A DNA stretch of 6,488 bases. It comes from Clostridia bacterium. Lineage in GTDB: Bacteria > Bacillota_A > Clostridia > UMGS1810. Below, piece by piece: positions 5,821 to 6,488 of this stretch (its first letter is position 1; each line of letters opens with the position of its first letter). The translations under genes were made by a program, and so were the position numbers. The notes beneath the pieces are model-generated. The model worked only from the letters and a program-made list of their open reading frames with translations, searched no databases and was not told the DNA's origin. The stretch spans positions 1-6,488 of the forward strand of contig JAFSBJ010000157.1 of the NCBI GenBank assembly GCA_017437345.1, written 5' to 3'.

Positions 5821-6144
5821 ATGTATAAAAGGTATTACGACGGTTACAGCGGACGGAATGTGTCGAGAAACGACGGAGAGATTGTGGTTCCCGAAAATAT
5901 CTCCACTGCTCCCGAAACAAACTCTTTGCCTTTAGCAGAGCAGGATGTATGCAATGATATTTCTGTCACATCAAGCTGCGACAAGAAGAACTTTTTAAAC
6001 CTTCCCTGCGACATTGACGACCTGATACTTATTGGAATCTTAATATTTGTCCTTATGGGGAATTCCAAGGGCGACGACGATGGTGGAAATGATATTTTGT
6101 CACTTATCATACTTGGAATTATTCTTTTTTCGGATATTCTCTGA
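5821..6144 (+). CDS. Small hypothetical membrane protein with C-terminal hairpin
   Basis: This encodes a 107-residue protein of unknown function. The N-terminal 60 residues are hydrophilic, starting MYKRYYDGYSGRN, and no cleavable signal peptide is seen. The C-terminal part has two hydrophobic segments, DLILIGILIFVLMG (67-80) and ILSLIILGIILF (92-103), separated by the acidic glycine-rich turn NSKGDDDGGND (81-91). Both segments are short (about 13 residues), so they may form a re-entrant or shallow hairpin and not two full membrane spans. Three cysteines (44, 53, 63) precede the hairpin. The ATG follows GAGGGGTG ten bases after the previous stop, so it is the third gene of the operon. Its product could anchor the two soluble partners to the membrane; this is inference from context only. 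The stop codon is immediately followed by a consensus promoter for the next gene. Confidence 0.8.
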   Translation: MYKRYYDGYSGRNVSRNDGEIVVPENISTAPETNSLPLAEQDVCNDISVTSSCDKKNFLNLPCDIDDLILIGILIFVLMGNSKGDDDGGNDILSLIILGIILFSDIL

Positions 6145-6173
6145 TTGACATAAAACAGAATAGAGTGTATAAT
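6145..6173 (+). promoter_or_regulatory. Perfect-consensus sigma-A promoter upstream of the TetR-type gene
   Basis: TTGACA (6145-6150), a 17-bp spacer and TATAAT (6168-6173) match the housekeeping consensus at all 12 positions. The -35 starts one base after the stop codon of the preceding gene. Start point is expected near 6180, inside the following palindrome. Confidence 0.88.
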
Positions 6174-6203
6174 AAATCCAACATAGTGTTGGATTTATTT
6201 TTT
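6171..6203 (+). terminator. Palindrome with T tract: terminator of the small-gene operon and possible TetR operator
   Basis: AATAAATCCAACA - TAG - TGTTGGATTTATT is a perfect 13-bp inverted repeat (6171-6199) followed by T residues to 6203. It has the form of an intrinsic terminator for transcripts coming from the upstream operon, although the stem is AT-rich. It also overlaps the end of the -10 and the expected start point of the next promoter, where a TetR-family operator would be expected. A transcript starting near 6180 would lack most of the left arm, so it should not be terminated. Confidence 0.7.
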
Positions 6204-6220
6204 CATACGGAAGTGATATG

Positions 6221-6488
6221 ATGAAAACGAACAGAAGAGTTAAAATGACAAAAATGCTAATAAAAGAAGCTTTTGTTAGTCTTATTGAAAAAAGTCCTTT
6301 AAATAAAATAACGGTTAAGCAAATCTGCGAAAATGCAGATGTTAACCGTTCTACCTTTTATGCTCACTACAGCGATCAATACGCGCTTTTTGATGAAATT
6401 CAGGAGGATATTATAAATATCACACCAAAGGTAAGTCTTTATGAAAAAGGGCCTATTTTAAAAAACCTTACAAGCTTTTTTGAATTTA
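6221..6488 (+). CDS. TetR/AcrR-family transcriptional regulator (partial, 3' end missing)
   Basis: This is a DNA-binding regulator; the 89 visible residues cover the N-terminal helix-turn-helix domain and the beginning of the ligand-binding domain, and the rest lies beyond the right edge. The domain begins RRVKMTKMLIKEAFVSLIEK. The helix-turn-helix is at about 30-52 (ITVKQICENADVNRSTFYAHY), the typical TetR recognition region ending in the TFYxHY signature, followed by SDQYALFDEI. The style resembles the TetR subgroup common in Firmicutes whose targets are mostly unknown. GGAAG seven bases upstream favours the ATG at 6221; the tandem ATG at 6218 is also possible. It has its own consensus promoter, overlapped by a palindrome that suits autorepression. 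Its target genes and ligand cannot be seen here. Confidence 0.9.
   Translation, partial: MKTNRRVKMTKMLIKEAFVSLIEKSPLNKITVKQICENADVNRSTFYAHYSDQYALFDEIQEDIINITPKVSLYEKGPILKNLTSFFEF

Noticed and set aside
5504..6110. Minus-strand open frames opposite the second and third small genes (5504-5755, 5844-6110)
   Set aside because: The plus-strand frames have good ribosome binding sites and tight operon spacing; the minus frames have neither.
1..6488. CRISPR arrays, tRNA/rRNA genes, insertion sequences, phage genes
   Set aside because: No spaced direct repeats, cloverleaf-like sequences, transposase or phage motifs were seen anywhere in the window.

Overview
The window comes from a low-GC Gram-positive bacterium, most likely a member of the Clostridia. 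The evidence is the AT-rich intergenic DNA, strong AGGAGG-type ribosome binding sites, sigma-A-like promoters, an HPr kinase/phosphorylase gene, and an hprK - ROK kinase - murB gene order of the clostridial type. Genus cannot be read from the sequence.

Left part (1-2661, minus strand): an apparent operon transcribed hprK -> ROK-family sugar kinase -> murB. It joins carbon-catabolite control (HprK), sugar phosphorylation (ROK) and peptidoglycan precursor synthesis (MurB). murB runs off the left edge. hprK is split by a one-base frameshift: the N-terminal third and the kinase domain lie in different frames, and adding one A to a run of four A restores a normal 315-residue protein.

Middle (2662-5247): a divergent promoter region separates hprK from the plus-strand rpmB gene (ribosomal protein L28), which ends in a strong intrinsic terminator. 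Convergent to it is glmS on the minus strand (glucosamine-6-phosphate synthase, complete). Between rpmB and glmS is a second hairpin inside a longer, imperfect, purine/pyrimidine-biased inverted repeat. No glmS ribozyme is visible upstream of glmS.

Right part (5248-6488, plus strand): three closely spaced small genes (87, 95 and 107 residues) of unknown function form an apparent operon. The first two share an LNNP-containing helix motif, and the third encodes a C-terminal double membrane hairpin with an acidic, glycine-rich turn. Immediately after the third stop codon lies a perfect-consensus sigma-A promoter (TTGACA, 17 bp, TATAAT), whose start point falls in a 13-bp perfect palindrome followed by a T tract. 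It precedes a TetR-type regulator gene that is cut by the right edge.

Most of the window is housekeeping. The parts deserving a second look are the hprK frameshift, the three-gene unknown operon, the promoter/palindrome before the TetR gene, and the long inverted repeat after glmS.
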